Program-made: the position numbers and the translations under genes | Assembly (NCBI GenBank): GCA_004563195.1 | Contig: SFTJ01000008.1 | Location: 76,969 to 140,968 of the forward strand | Source of the DNA: a bacterium | GTDB taxonomy: Bacteria; Bacteroidota; Bacteroidia; Bacteroidales; Muribaculaceae | DNA length: 64,000 nucleotides | Reading direction: 5' to 3' | Notes under the pieces: model-generated | Database searches by the model: none | Told to the model about the DNA's origin: nothing | The model's input: the letters and a program-made list of their open reading frames with translations, nothing else | Shown: one piece after another, positions 9,045 through 17,120 of the stretch | Layout of the letters: each line of letters opens with the position of its first letter | How positions within the stretch are numbered: position 1 is the first letter of the stretch

Positions 9045-9524
9045 GTGGATACTTTAAGTTACAAAACCATCTCGGCAAACGCCGAAACAGCTCAAAAAGA
9101 ATGGGTAGTTATCGATGCTACCGATCAAGTTTTGGGTCGCCTTTGCGCTAAAGTCGCAAAAATTTTGCGTGGTAAGTACAAGCCATGCTACACTCCTCAC
9201 GCCGACTGTGGCGATAACGTAATCATCATCAACGCCGACAAGGTGAAACTTACCGGCAAGAAGTGGGACGACCGCGAATATCTTTCTTACACCGGTTACC
9301 CAGGTGGTCAGCGTTGCGCTACTCCTCGCATCCTTATGAACAAGTCTTACTCTAAGGCTGTGAAGTCAGGCATCCACCCATTGTACATCAAGGTAGTTAA
9401 GGGTATGCTTCCCAAGAACCATCTCGGAGCACAACTCATCAAGAACCTTCACGTGTATAACGGTGCTGAGCATCCTCATACTGCTCAAAATCCTAAAGTA
9501 ATCGATATCAACAATCTAAAGTAA
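9045..9524 (+). CDS. rplM: 50S ribosomal protein L13
   Basis: 159 residues. Start chosen at GTG (9045), because homologues begin MDTLSYKT-like and no in-frame ATG precedes the conserved core. Core motifs KEWVVIDA, LGRLCAKVAKILRGKYK, GDNVIIINADKVKLTGKK and VVKGMLPKNHLG are present. The segment after GGQR (about residues 90-108) is somewhat longer than in Bacteroides. First gene of a four-gene operon with rpsI 11 nt downstream. Confidence 0.96.
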   Translation: MDTLSYKTISANAETAQKEWVVIDATDQVLGRLCAKVAKILRGKYKPCYTPHADCGDNVIIINADKVKLTGKKWDDREYLSYTGYPGGQRCATPRILMNKSYSKAVKSGIHPLYIKVVKGMLPKNHLGAQLIKNLHVYNGAEHPHTAQNPKVIDINNLK

Positions 9525-9535
9525 GAAATTGAAGT

Positions 9536-9922
9536 ATGGAAAAAATTAATGCAGTAGGCCGTCGTAAAGCAGCTGTTGCTCGCGTATTCGTTACTGAAGG
9601 CGAAGGCAAGATCACTATCAACAAACGCTCGTTGGAAATTTATTTCCCTTCTTCAATCCTTCAATTCATCGTTAAGCAACCGCTTAACAAGCTTGAAGTA
9701 GCTGAGAAGTATGATATCAATGTTAACCTCGGTGGTGGCGGCTACAAGGGCCAAGCTGAAGCTCTTCGCCTCGCTATCGCTCGCGCTTTGGTCAAAATCA
9801 ATCCTGAAGACAAGGCTACACTCCGTGCTGAAGGCTTCATGACTCGCGACCCACGTAGCGTTGAACGTAAGAAACCGGGTCAACCAAAAGCTCGCAAGAG
9901 ATTCCAATTCAGCAAGCGTTAA
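9536..9922 (+). CDS. rpsI: 30S ribosomal protein S9
   Basis: 128 residues, same length as Bacteroides S9. Shows AVGRRKAAVARVFV at the N-terminus, the GGGGYKGQAEALRLAIARAL segment and the basic tail ending KRFQFSKR, whose terminal arginine contacts P-site tRNA in bacterial ribosomes. 11 nt after rplM; the pairing rplM-rpsI is near universal in bacteria. Confidence 0.97.
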   Translation: MEKINAVGRRKAAVARVFVTEGEGKITINKRSLEIYFPSSILQFIVKQPLNKLEVAEKYDINVNLGGGGYKGQAEALRLAIARALVKINPEDKATLRAEGFMTRDPRSVERKKPGQPKARKRFQFSKR

Positions 9923-9979
9923 TATTTACACATTATTTATATTATACGCTAAAGCTGTATAGAGTTTAGTATCGAAATT

Positions 9980-10021
9980 GTATGGACTCTCACTGCACGA
10001 GAGTGTCGGTGGCTACCATAC
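9980..10021 (+). promoter_or_regulatory. Structured RNA element upstream of rpsB
   Basis: In the 150 nt rpsI-rpsB gap, GTATGG (9980-9985) pairs with CCATAC (10016-10021), enclosing a second perfect stem ACTCTC/GAGAGT with loop ACTGCAC and an unpaired GTCGGTGGCTA. The position directly before rpsB-tsf suggests an S2-binding autoregulatory leader, as rpsB is feedback-controlled in other bacteria. The fold is seen in the sequence; the role is inference. Confidence 0.5.
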
Positions 10022-10072
10022 GATTGATTTAACAAAAACGAAAGTAAACAAACAAAAAAACATTAAACAAAA

Positions 10073-10850
10073 ATGGCAACAACACCAAGTTTTGATCAAC
10101 TCCTTGAAGCAGGATGTCACTTCGGACACCTTAAGAGAAAATGGAATCCTGCAATGGCTCCTTACATCTTCATGGAGCGCAATGGTATCCACATCATTGA
10201 CTTATATAAAACTCAAGCTAAGATTGAAGAAGCAGCTAATGCTTCTCTTCGTAGCTACCAAGAAGCAAGCCAAGCAAGTGATTGCTGACAAGGCTAAATC
10301 AGTAGGCATGCCTTACGTTACAGAACGCTGGCCAGGTGGTATGCTTACCAACTTCCCTACCATCCGCAAGGCTATCAAGAAGATGGCTGCCATCGACAAG
10401 ATGGAAAAGGACGGTACTTACGAAAACCTTTCGAAGCGCGAAAAGCTCCAAATCACTCGTCAACGCGCTAAGCTCGAAAAGAACCTCGGCAGCATCGCCG
10501 ACCTCAGCCGTCTCCCGTCGGCACTTTTCGTGGTTGACGTTATGAAGGAACACATCGCCGTAGCCGAAGCTAACCGTTTGGGTATTCCTGTTTTCGGTAT
10601 CGTTGATACTAACAGCAATCCTAACAACATCGACTACGTTATCCCTGCCAACGACGATGCTTCGAAGTCTATCGAACTTATCCTCGACACCCTTTGCGCT
10701 GCTATGCAAGAAGGTCTTGCCGAACGTAAGGTAGAGAAGATCGACAACAAGGATGCCGAAGGCGAAGAAGCTGCTGCAAAGCCTAAGCGCGCTCGCGTAG
10801 GCCGCAAGCCTGCAGCTGCTCCTGCTGAAGAAACTCCTGCTGCTGAATAA
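10073..10850 (+). pseudogene. rpsB: 30S ribosomal protein S2, disrupted by an internal deletion and frameshift
   Basis: The reading frame starts at ATG 10073 with LLEAGCHFGHLKRKWNPAM and is normal to residue 57 (KIEEAANA, ending 10243). After that the frame runs into a stop at 10286-10288, while the rest of S2 continues in the +1 frame from 10242 (LLFVATKKQAKQVIADKA, RWPGGMLTNFPTIRKA, LPSALFVVDV, GIPVFGIVDTNSNP) to a stop at 10850. Compared with Bacteroides S2, the segment corresponding to LKQIAKSGRK is absent, which fits a loss of 32 nt. S2 is essential, so sequencing or assembly error is the likeliest cause. tsf follows 41 nt downstream. Confidence 0.93.
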
Positions 10851-10891
10851 TTATCATTAGTTCTAACACAAAAAAAACATTAAATACAGAT

Positions 10892-11884
10892 ATGGCAGTT
10901 ACAATCGCTGATATCAACAAACTTCGCAAGATGACCGGTGCCGGCATCATGGACTGCAAGAAGGCTCTTGTAGAAACCAACAATGACATCGATGCAGCTA
11001 TCGAAATCATCCGCAAGAAAGGTCTTGCTATCGCTGCTAAGCGCGAAGACCGCGACGCTTCTGAAGGCCGTGCTATCGCAGGCACTTGTGGCGAATTTGC
11101 CGCTGTGGTTTCTCTTAAGTGCGAAACCGACTTCGTGGCAGCTACCGATGGCTTTAAGACTCTTACCAACGAAATCCTCGCTGCTGCTCTTGCCGCTAAG
11201 GCTAAGACCATCGACGAAGTTAAGGAACTTAAACTCGGCGAACGCACAGTGGCTGAACGCGTAGTGGAAGAAACCGGTAAGACCGGCGAAAAGATGGAAA
11301 TCGGTGCTTACGAAGCTATCGAAGCTCCTAAGGTTATCGCTTACAACCACTTCAACGGCAAGCTCGCTGCTATCGTTGGTTTCAACAAAAACGAAATCGC
11401 CGACGAAGTAGCTCGCGAAATTGCTATGCAAGTGGCTTCGATGAACCCTATCGCTGTTAACGTGGAAGACGTTCCCGAATCGGTTAAGGCTCAAGAATTG
11501 GCTACAGCTGTCGAAAAGACCAAGCTCGAATTGGTTAAGAAGGCTGTTGACAACGCTCTTACTAAGGCCGGTATCAATCCTAACCTCGTTGACTCTGAAG
11601 ACCACATCGCTTCAAACATCAACAAGGGTTGGTTGACCGAAGAAGAAGCTACAAAGGCTCGCGAAATCAAGGAAACTATAGGTGCTGAAAAGGCTGCTAA
11701 CCTCAACGATGGTATGATTCAAAACATCGCTAAGGGCCGTCTTAACAAGTTCTTCAAGGACAATGTGCTTATGGAACAAGAACTTGGCGACACTAAGGAA
11801 TCGGTTGCTGCATTCCTTAAGAAGGCCGACAAGGACCTCAAGGCTACTTGCTTCAAGCGCGTTAACCTTAATGCCGACAATTAA
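10892..11884 (+). CDS. tsf: Elongation factor Ts
   Basis: 330 residues. EF-Ts exchanges GDP for GTP on EF-Tu. The N-terminal UBA-like domain has the signature LRKMTGAGIMDCKKAL (residues 11-26), followed by the core KCETDFVA near 75 that contacts EF-Tu, and HIASNINKGWLTEE near the C-terminal dimerisation part. Complete relative to Bacteroides EF-Ts. Last gene of the rplM operon, ended by a strong terminator at 11914. Confidence 0.96.
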   Translation: MAVTIADINKLRKMTGAGIMDCKKALVETNNDIDAAIEIIRKKGLAIAAKREDRDASEGRAIAGTCGEFAAVVSLKCETDFVAATDGFKTLTNEILAAALAAKAKTIDEVKELKLGERTVAERVVEETGKTGEKMEIGAYEAIEAPKVIAYNHFNGKLAAIVGFNKNEIADEVAREIAMQVASMNPIAVNVEDVPESVKAQELATAVEKTKLELVKKAVDNALTKAGINPNLVDSEDHIASNINKGWLTEEEATKAREIKETIGAEKAANLNDGMIQNIAKGRLNKFFKDNVLMEQELGDTKESVAAFLKKADKDLKATCFKRVNLNADN

Positions 11885-11913
11885 TTCTTTATCACAAAGA
11901 TATTAATAGCACG

Positions 11914-11947
11914 AGAGACCTACTTTTGAGTAGGTCTCTTTTTTTTT
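11914..11947 (+). terminator. Rho-independent terminator of the ribosomal operon
   Basis: Perfect 10 bp stem AGAGACCTAC/GTAGGTCTCT, 6 nt loop TTTTGA, then eight T residues. Confidence 0.92.
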
Positions 11948-11991
11948 GCAAAGAACAACACTACACCACGCGTTATTTCATAATTTATCAC

Positions 11992-11999
11992 TAATTTTG
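11992..11999 (+). promoter_or_regulatory. -7 box for the dideoxy-sugar genes
   Basis: TAATTTTG, 18 nt before the ATG at 12018, matches TAnnTTTG. Confidence 0.6.
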
Positions 12000-12017
12000 T
12001 GATTACAATTAAGCATT

Positions 12018-12422
12018 ATGACCACATCTCAGGCTCGAATAATAGAATTACCAAAGATTCTCGACGAACGCGGCAACCTGTCGTTTATCGAGGGTGGCAA
12101 CCATGTGCCATTTAACATACGACGCACTTATTGGATTTACGATGTGCCCGGTGGCATGTTTCGCCACGGCCACGCTTTCCGCAAGCAAGAAGAATTTTTG
12201 ATAGCCCTTTCGGGCAGCTTCGATGTGGTGATCGACGATGGCACAGGCGAGAAGCGATATCACATGTCGCGCTCCTACTACGGTCTCTATCTGCCCGCCA
12301 TGACCTGGCGAAGCATCGATAACTTCGCAACAAACTCTATGGTGCTCGTGCTATCTTCAACCGATTACGACCCCGACGACTACATACGCGATTTCGAACT
12401 ATTCAAACAGATGAAACTATGA
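12018..12422 (+). CDS. FdtA/QdtA-like sugar 3,4-ketoisomerase (cupin), first copy
   Basis: 134 residues, a cupin of the WxcM/FdtA type. FdtA enzymes isomerise dTDP-4-keto-6-deoxyglucose to the 3-keto sugar. The family start IELPKILDERGNLSFIEGGNHVPF and the YDVPGG turn are clear. Of the two histidines expected in the GGHxH site, H52 is kept but the second position is F54, while the neighbouring copy keeps both. The stop overlaps the next start by 4 nt (ATGA), so the two are translationally coupled. It may be a partner subunit or have different stereochemistry. Confidence 0.8.
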   Translation: MTTSQARIIELPKILDERGNLSFIEGGNHVPFNIRRTYWIYDVPGGMFRHGHAFRKQEEFLIALSGSFDVVIDDGTGEKRYHMSRSYYGLYLPAMTWRSIDNFATNSMVLVLSSTDYDPDDYIRDFELFKQMKL

Positions 12423-12850
12423 GCGACTTACACGGCATCAGCACTATCTCCGACTGCATGGTGGTGCAACTACCCAAGATTCATCACGCCAACGGCAACC
12501 TCACCGTGGTGCAGCACCACGAGCAGGTGCAATTCGACATAGCTCGCGTTTACTACGTCTACGATGTTCCCGCCGGAGCCGACCGCGGCGGCCATTCGCA
12601 CAAAGAATGTTACGAATTGCTGGTGGCAGCCACCGGCAGCTTCGAAGTGGTGGTCGACGACGGCTTCAACAAGCGCCGTTTCTCGCTCAATCGCCCCGAC
12701 CAAGCATTGCTCATTGTGCCCGGCATCTGGCGAACTCTCCACAATTTCTCCTCGGCTGCCGTGTGCCTTGTTATCGACTCTCACCGCTACGATGAAAACG
12801 ACTATGTGCGTGAATACGAGCAATTTATGAGCATGGTCAAACAAAAATAA
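12419..12850 (+). CDS. fdtA: FdtA/QdtA-like sugar 3,4-ketoisomerase (cupin), second copy
   Basis: 143 residues, cupin fold. It has the canonical active-site stretch RGGHSHK with H59 and H61 intact, so this copy is the likelier active ketoisomerase. The N-terminal VVQLPKIHHANGNLTVV follows the family pattern. It overlaps the first copy by 4 nt and is followed 31 nt later by the aminotransferase that would act on its 3-keto product. Whether the product is the Fuc3N or Qui3N precursor cannot be read from the sequence. Confidence 0.83.
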   Translation: MSDLHGISTISDCMVVQLPKIHHANGNLTVVQHHEQVQFDIARVYYVYDVPAGADRGGHSHKECYELLVAATGSFEVVVDDGFNKRRFSLNRPDQALLIVPGIWRTLHNFSSAAVCLVIDSHRYDENDYVREYEQFMSMVKQK

Positions 12851-12881
12851 AACCATTTTCAACCCCATCTCGACAAGTGTT

Positions 12882-14009
12882 ATGAAAAGATTTCCGTTTC
12901 TCAATCTCAAACTCGCCAATGCTGCCTACGCCGAAGAAATAAAAGAAGCCGTGTGCCGCGTAATTGATTCCGGACGTTACCTCTGCGGCGACGAAACGGC
13001 TGCCCTCGAGAGTGAGATAGCTCAATTGTGCCAAGTGGAGCACTGTGTGGCTGTGAGCAACGGGCTCGATGCCTTGTCGCTAATCATCAGAGCTTATAAA
13101 GAAGAAGGCATCTTTGCCGACGGCGACGAAATCATCGTGCCTGCCAACACCTACATAGCATCGGTGCTTGCCATCACACGCAATGGCTTGATGCCTCGCT
13201 TTGTAGATGCCGACATCGCTACGCTCAACCTCGACACATCGAAAATCGAAGAAGTGATAAATGCGCGCACTCGCGGCATTATGCCGGTGCATCTCTACGG
13301 CACACCATGCTGGGACTCTACGCTGAAGCAGCTCGCCGAGTGCTACAATCTGGTGATAATCGAAGATAACGCCCAAGCCATAGGAGCTAAAGCATCGTGC
13401 CCAGGCTTGCACGACACATATGCCACCGGTTCGCTCGGAAATGCTGCCGGATTGAGTTTCTACCCCACCAAAAACCTCGGCGCCCTCGGCGATGCCGGAG
13501 CCGTTACCACTCACAACCCACAAATAGCCAAAACTGTGAAAGCGCTTGCCAACTATGGCAGCGACCGCCGCTACCACAATGTTTTCACCGGATATAATTG
13601 CCGAATCGACGAAATACAAGCAGCTGCGCTTCGAGTGAAATTGCGCTATCTCGACAAGGAAACCAAGCGACGCCGCGAGGTGGCCGAGACCTACAATCGC
13701 GAAATCACCAATCCCATCATAGGCAAGCCCACAATTTTTGCCGATATGCAGCAAGTGTGGCACCAATACCCCATTTGCATCGATGAGCGCGACGAATTTC
13801 GCGAATATCTTCGCATCAGCGGCATCGACACCGACGTGCACTATGCCACTCCACCCTATTTGCAGCCTTGCTACGCCGAGTATTCGCATCTCGACATGCC
13901 CGTTACGGCTTCGCTGGCACGCCGCATAGTGAGCCTGCCCATAGGTGCTCCCGTCAGCACTGCCGATGCCACCACCATAGCTCGCATCATCAACGGTTTC
14001 GATTGCTAA
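12882..14009 (+). CDS. fdtB: DegT/DnrJ/EryC1-family sugar aminotransferase (FdtB/QdtB-like)
   Basis: 375 residues, PLP-dependent. The lysine that binds PLP is in SFYPTKNLGALGDAGAV near residue 197, IIEDNAQAIGA supplies the cofactor-stacking aspartate region, and the N-terminus is the usual FLNLKLANAAYAEEIKEAV. Such enzymes transaminate the 3-keto group of a dTDP-6-deoxyhexose to give a 3-amino sugar for surface polysaccharide. Third gene of the cupin-cupin-aminotransferase module; no acyltransferase or glycosyltransferase follows, so the rest of the pathway is elsewhere. Confidence 0.9.
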   Translation: MKRFPFLNLKLANAAYAEEIKEAVCRVIDSGRYLCGDETAALESEIAQLCQVEHCVAVSNGLDALSLIIRAYKEEGIFADGDEIIVPANTYIASVLAITRNGLMPRFVDADIATLNLDTSKIEEVINARTRGIMPVHLYGTPCWDSTLKQLAECYNLVIIEDNAQAIGAKASCPGLHDTYATGSLGNAAGLSFYPTKNLGALGDAGAVTTHNPQIAKTVKALANYGSDRRYHNVFTGYNCRIDEIQAAALRVKLRYLDKETKRRREVAETYNREITNPIIGKPTIFADMQQVWHQYPICIDERDEFREYLRISGIDTDVHYATPPYLQPCYAEYSHLDMPVTASLARRIVSLPIGAPVSTADATTIARIINGFDC

Positions 14010-14061
14010 TCGCTCTCAGCCACATTCACATCACCACTTTACAGCAAGATTACACTAAACA

Positions 14062-14895
14062 ATGTCACAAAATAGCAATTATTCACCAATAGGAGTTTTT
14101 GATTCAGGATTCGGCGGACTCACCATCCTCAAGGAGATTCGCAAGGTGCTCCCCGACTACGATTATCTGTTTCTTGGCGACAATGCTCGCGCGCCCTACG
14201 GCTCTCGCTCGTTTGATATCGTATATCGATTCACTTTGCAAGCCGTGAAATATCTTTTCGATCACGGATGCAAACTCGTGATTCTTGCCTGCAACACGGC
14301 ATCGGCCAAGGCTCTGCGCACCATTCAGCAGAACGACCTGCCTCACATCGACCCTTCGCGCCGTGTACTTGGTGTGATTCGCCCCACGGTGGAGAAAATA
14401 GGCGAAATATCGCAAACCGGCAGCATAGGCATTTTCGGCACTCCGGGCACCATTCAAAGCGAATCTTACAACATAGAGATAGCCAAACTGCATCCCGGAT
14501 TCACCACTTCGGGCCATGCATGCCCTATGTGGGTACCGCTTATCGAAAACAAAGAATCGGATAATCCCGGAGCCGACTATTTCGTGCAAAAGGACATCAA
14601 TCAACTTCTGGCTATGGACGACAAAATCGACACAGTGATTCTCGGCTGCACTCATTATCCCCTTTTGTTGAAAAAGATAGAGCTATATATGCCTCAGCAC
14701 ATCAATGTGGTGCAACAGGGTCCCATCGTGGCCGAAAGTCTCAAGGATTATCTCACTCGCCACACCGATATGGAGGCTCGTCTCACCAAAGGCGCATCAT
14801 GCACCTATCTTACCACCGAATCGGCTGAAAAATTCGGCGATTTGGCATCGATTTTTCTCGGCGAGACCATTCATCCTCGTCACATCGACCTCTAA
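14062..14895 (+). CDS. murI: Glutamate racemase
   Basis: 277 residues. Makes D-glutamate for peptidoglycan. Both catalytic cysteines are present, in LACNTASAKA (near residue 79) and GCTHYPLL (near 194), along with the N-terminal DSGFGGLTIL motif. It lies 52 nt after the aminotransferase on the same strand and could share its transcript. Convergent with the HD gene, only 8 nt apart, with no terminator visible between them. Confidence 0.95.
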   Translation: MSQNSNYSPIGVFDSGFGGLTILKEIRKVLPDYDYLFLGDNARAPYGSRSFDIVYRFTLQAVKYLFDHGCKLVILACNTASAKALRTIQQNDLPHIDPSRRVLGVIRPTVEKIGEISQTGSIGIFGTPGTIQSESYNIEIAKLHPGFTTSGHACPMWVPLIENKESDNPGADYFVQKDINQLLAMDDKIDTVILGCTHYPLLLKKIELYMPQHINVVQQGPIVAESLKDYLTRHTDMEARLTKGASCTYLTTESAEKFGDLASIFLGETIHPRHIDL

Positions 14896-14903
14896 CATCG
14901 CTC

Positions 14904-15527
14904 CTATCGGGCTGTTTCTTCGGCAAAAATCCGTTCAAAAGCCTCACGCAAGCGCTTGGCATCGGCTATCAAGGCTCTGAATTGCGCCAAATGCTCTGCA
15001 TTTGCCGATTCGGGGATATAGAGTTTCAGGTATCCACCCTCGGCATACTTTTCGGCGAGGTGCGCAAGCATTCGCTCATACTGTTGTTCTTTATGCAATT
15101 CGGGATAATGCGACAGCCCGTACTGCACCGTGCGACGCAATGTTACATCCACGTCTATTTGGCGGTCGGCCTCAGCCACTATGCGCCCGTAGATGCTTCG
15201 CGGCTCGTGTCCCGACGATGCACGATGGTCTTCCACAGCCTCGCTCATAACGGCTATCTGCTCCGGCGTGAAAAAGCGCTTCAGCTCGGCATCGGCTCGC
15301 ACTATCTGCCCCGACACTATGTGATGACGCTCTCGCCCCGCCACCAACCCGGTGTCGTGAAAAGCGGCTATGGCATACACCATATCCTCATCTACATCGT
15401 AGAATCGAGCCAATCGCATGCTCTCCTCTATCACATATCGCACATGGCTGATGCGATGCGCAGCATCGAAAGCCTCATAGCGCGGAATTATCGCACGCTC
15501 CACATATTCCTTCAATTCCTTATTCAT
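14904..15527 (-). CDS. HD-domain metal-dependent phosphohydrolase
   Basis: 207 residues. HD residues are visible: H near 24 and 28 (AAHRISHVRYVIEE), the HD pair in AIAAFHDTGLV near 57-58, and RHHIVSG and VEDHRASSGHEP downstream. Resembles Bacteroides single-domain HD proteins; substrate unknown. Start at 15527 follows the family MNKEL N-terminus. The promoter box lies only 5 nt upstream of that ATG, so the transcript may be leaderless. Confidence 0.85.
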   Translation of the reverse strand: MNKELKEYVERAIIPRYEAFDAAHRISHVRYVIEESMRLARFYDVDEDMVYAIAAFHDTGLVAGRERHHIVSGQIVRADAELKRFFTPEQIAVMSEAVEDHRASSGHEPRSIYGRIVAEADRQIDVDVTLRRTVQYGLSHYPELHKEQQYERMLAHLAEKYAEGGYLKLYIPESANAEHLAQFRALIADAKRLREAFERIFAEETAR

Positions 15528-15532
15528 AGACG

Positions 15533-15540
15533 CAAATATA
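15533..15540 (-). promoter_or_regulatory. -7 box abutting the HD gene start
   Basis: Minus strand TATATTTG ends 5 nt before the ATG, which would put transcription start at or next to the start codon. Confidence 0.5.
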
Positions 15541-15603
15541 CAAAAAAATAGTCCTCACCACAAATCAGCACTCCGCAGCAATAATCTATTCGCAAAAATT
15601 GCG

Positions 15604-15611
15604 TAACTTTG
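15604..15611 (+). promoter_or_regulatory. -7 box for the sodium:solute symporter gene
   Basis: TAACTTTG. It lies inside the longest open frame (TTG at 15599), which shows that frame cannot be translated from its first codon and supports ATG 15683. Confidence 0.65.
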
Positions 15612-15682
15612 GCGCGAAAAACTCGCGTTTGGGAGAGAAAACAAAACAACCGATTTTACATAATATAATTCATTCAAAGCCC

Positions 15683-17107
15683 ATGCTCATAGCTATAGTA
15701 TTCATCTACTTTACCATTCTCTACATCATAAGTAGATACACCGGACGTAACGAAAGCAACGACTCGTTTTTCCGCGGCAACAGGCAGTCGCCGTGGTATC
15801 TTGTGGCATTTGGCATGATTGGGGCATCGGTGTCGGGTATCTCTTTTGTGAGCGTTCCGGGCATGGTGCTGCACTCGCAGATGACATATATGCAAACTTG
15901 CCTCGGCTTTATTATCGGTTATTTTGTGGTGGCATTCGTGCTTTTGCCGCTCTACTACAGGCTCAACCTCACCACCATCTATTCCTATCTCTACCGCCGT
16001 TTCGGCAGCCGCACCTACACCACCGGGGCCTCGTTCTTCATCATCTCCAAGCTCTCGGGCGCTGCCTTGAAATTCTATGTGGTTTGCATCATTTTGCACG
16101 ATTTTGTGCTGTCGGCCTACGGCATTCCATTCTACGTCACAGTGGTGACGATGGTGCTGTTGATATGGCTCTACACACGCCGCGGCGGCATCAAAACCTT
16201 AGTTATCACCGATGTGCTGCAGACGGCGTGCATGCTTGTGGCTCTGGTGCTGATAATTTATAATGTGCTCGATGCACTTCACCTATCGGTGCCGCAAGCC
16301 GTGAGCGCCATTGCCGACAATAGTCTCAGCCGTATGTTTGTGTTCGACGACTGGATTTCGAAACAAAATTTCTGGAAACAATTCATTAGCGGAGCTTTCA
16401 TAGTGGTGGTAATGACCGGTCTCGACCAGGATATGATGCAAAAAAACCTCACATGCAAGTCGCTTCGCGAGGCTCAAAAGGATATGTGCACCTATGGATT
16501 TGCTTTTGCGCCGGTCAATCTGCTCTTTTTGGCATTAGGTGTGCTTCTCACCATGCTTGCCACTCAGCAGGGCGTCGACATCCCGGCGTCGTCCGACTCG
16601 CTTCTGCCTATGTTTGCCGCCACCGGTTCGCTCGGCACTTGGGTAGTGATTTTGTTCACGCTCGGCATTGTGGCTGCATCGTTTAGCAGCGCCGACTCTG
16701 CCCTTACGTCGCTCACCACCAGTTGCTGCGTCGACATTTTGCGCCGACCATCTCACACCGCAACGCGCCGCATAGTGCACATCGTGATGTGCGCCACTTT
16801 CGTGCTGTTTATCTTGATTTTCCGATATGTCAACTCCACAAGTCTCATTGATGCCATCTACACCATCTGCTCCTACACCTACGGACCGCTTTTGGGTTTG
16901 TTTGCTTTCGGATTGCTCACCAAGCGCGGCACTTGCGACAAAGCTGCGCCCTACATAGCCGTAGCGGCTCCTCTCATGTGCTATGGCATCGACCGCTTCA
17001 CTTCGGCTCACTTGGGATATAGCTTCGGTTACGAGCTCTTGCTCCTCAACGGTGCTCTCACATTTCTCGGGCTATATCTGTTTCGCTCTCGCCAAGCTGC
17101 CGCTTGA
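15683..17107 (+). CDS. Sodium:solute symporter (SSS family)
   Basis: 474 residues from ATG 15683; the in-frame upstream codons overlap the promoter and encode no membrane segment. About 13 transmembrane helices. SSS traits: the first helix IAIVFIYFTILYIISRYTG, the FFRGNRQSPWYLVAFGMIGASVSGISFVSVPG segment, DQDMMQKNLTCKS in the middle, and ASFSSADSALTSL (Na2 site serines) near residue 330. Substrate unknown; Bacteroides relatives are simply annotated as sodium:solute symporters. Convergent with the K+ channel gene, 13 nt apart. Confidence 0.9.
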   Translation: MLIAIVFIYFTILYIISRYTGRNESNDSFFRGNRQSPWYLVAFGMIGASVSGISFVSVPGMVLHSQMTYMQTCLGFIIGYFVVAFVLLPLYYRLNLTTIYSYLYRRFGSRTYTTGASFFIISKLSGAALKFYVVCIILHDFVLSAYGIPFYVTVVTMVLLIWLYTRRGGIKTLVITDVLQTACMLVALVLIIYNVLDALHLSVPQAVSAIADNSLSRMFVFDDWISKQNFWKQFISGAFIVVVMTGLDQDMMQKNLTCKSLREAQKDMCTYGFAFAPVNLLFLALGVLLTMLATQQGVDIPASSDSLLPMFAATGSLGTWVVILFTLGIVAASFSSADSALTSLTTSCCVDILRRPSHTATRRIVHIVMCATFVLFILIFRYVNSTSLIDAIYTICSYTYGPLLGLFAFGLLTKRGTCDKAAPYIAVAAPLMCYGIDRFTSAHLGYSFGYELLLLNGALTFLGLYLFRSRQAAA

Positions 17108-17120
17108 TGTGCACACTCGG

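Noticed and set aside
10230..10290. Programmed frameshift in rpsB
   Set aside because: Ten conserved residues are absent at the junction, so DNA is missing; a frame change alone would not restore S2.
15599..15682. N-terminal extension of the symporter
   Set aside because: A TAACTTTG promoter box lies inside it; translation from ATG 15683 fits the family.
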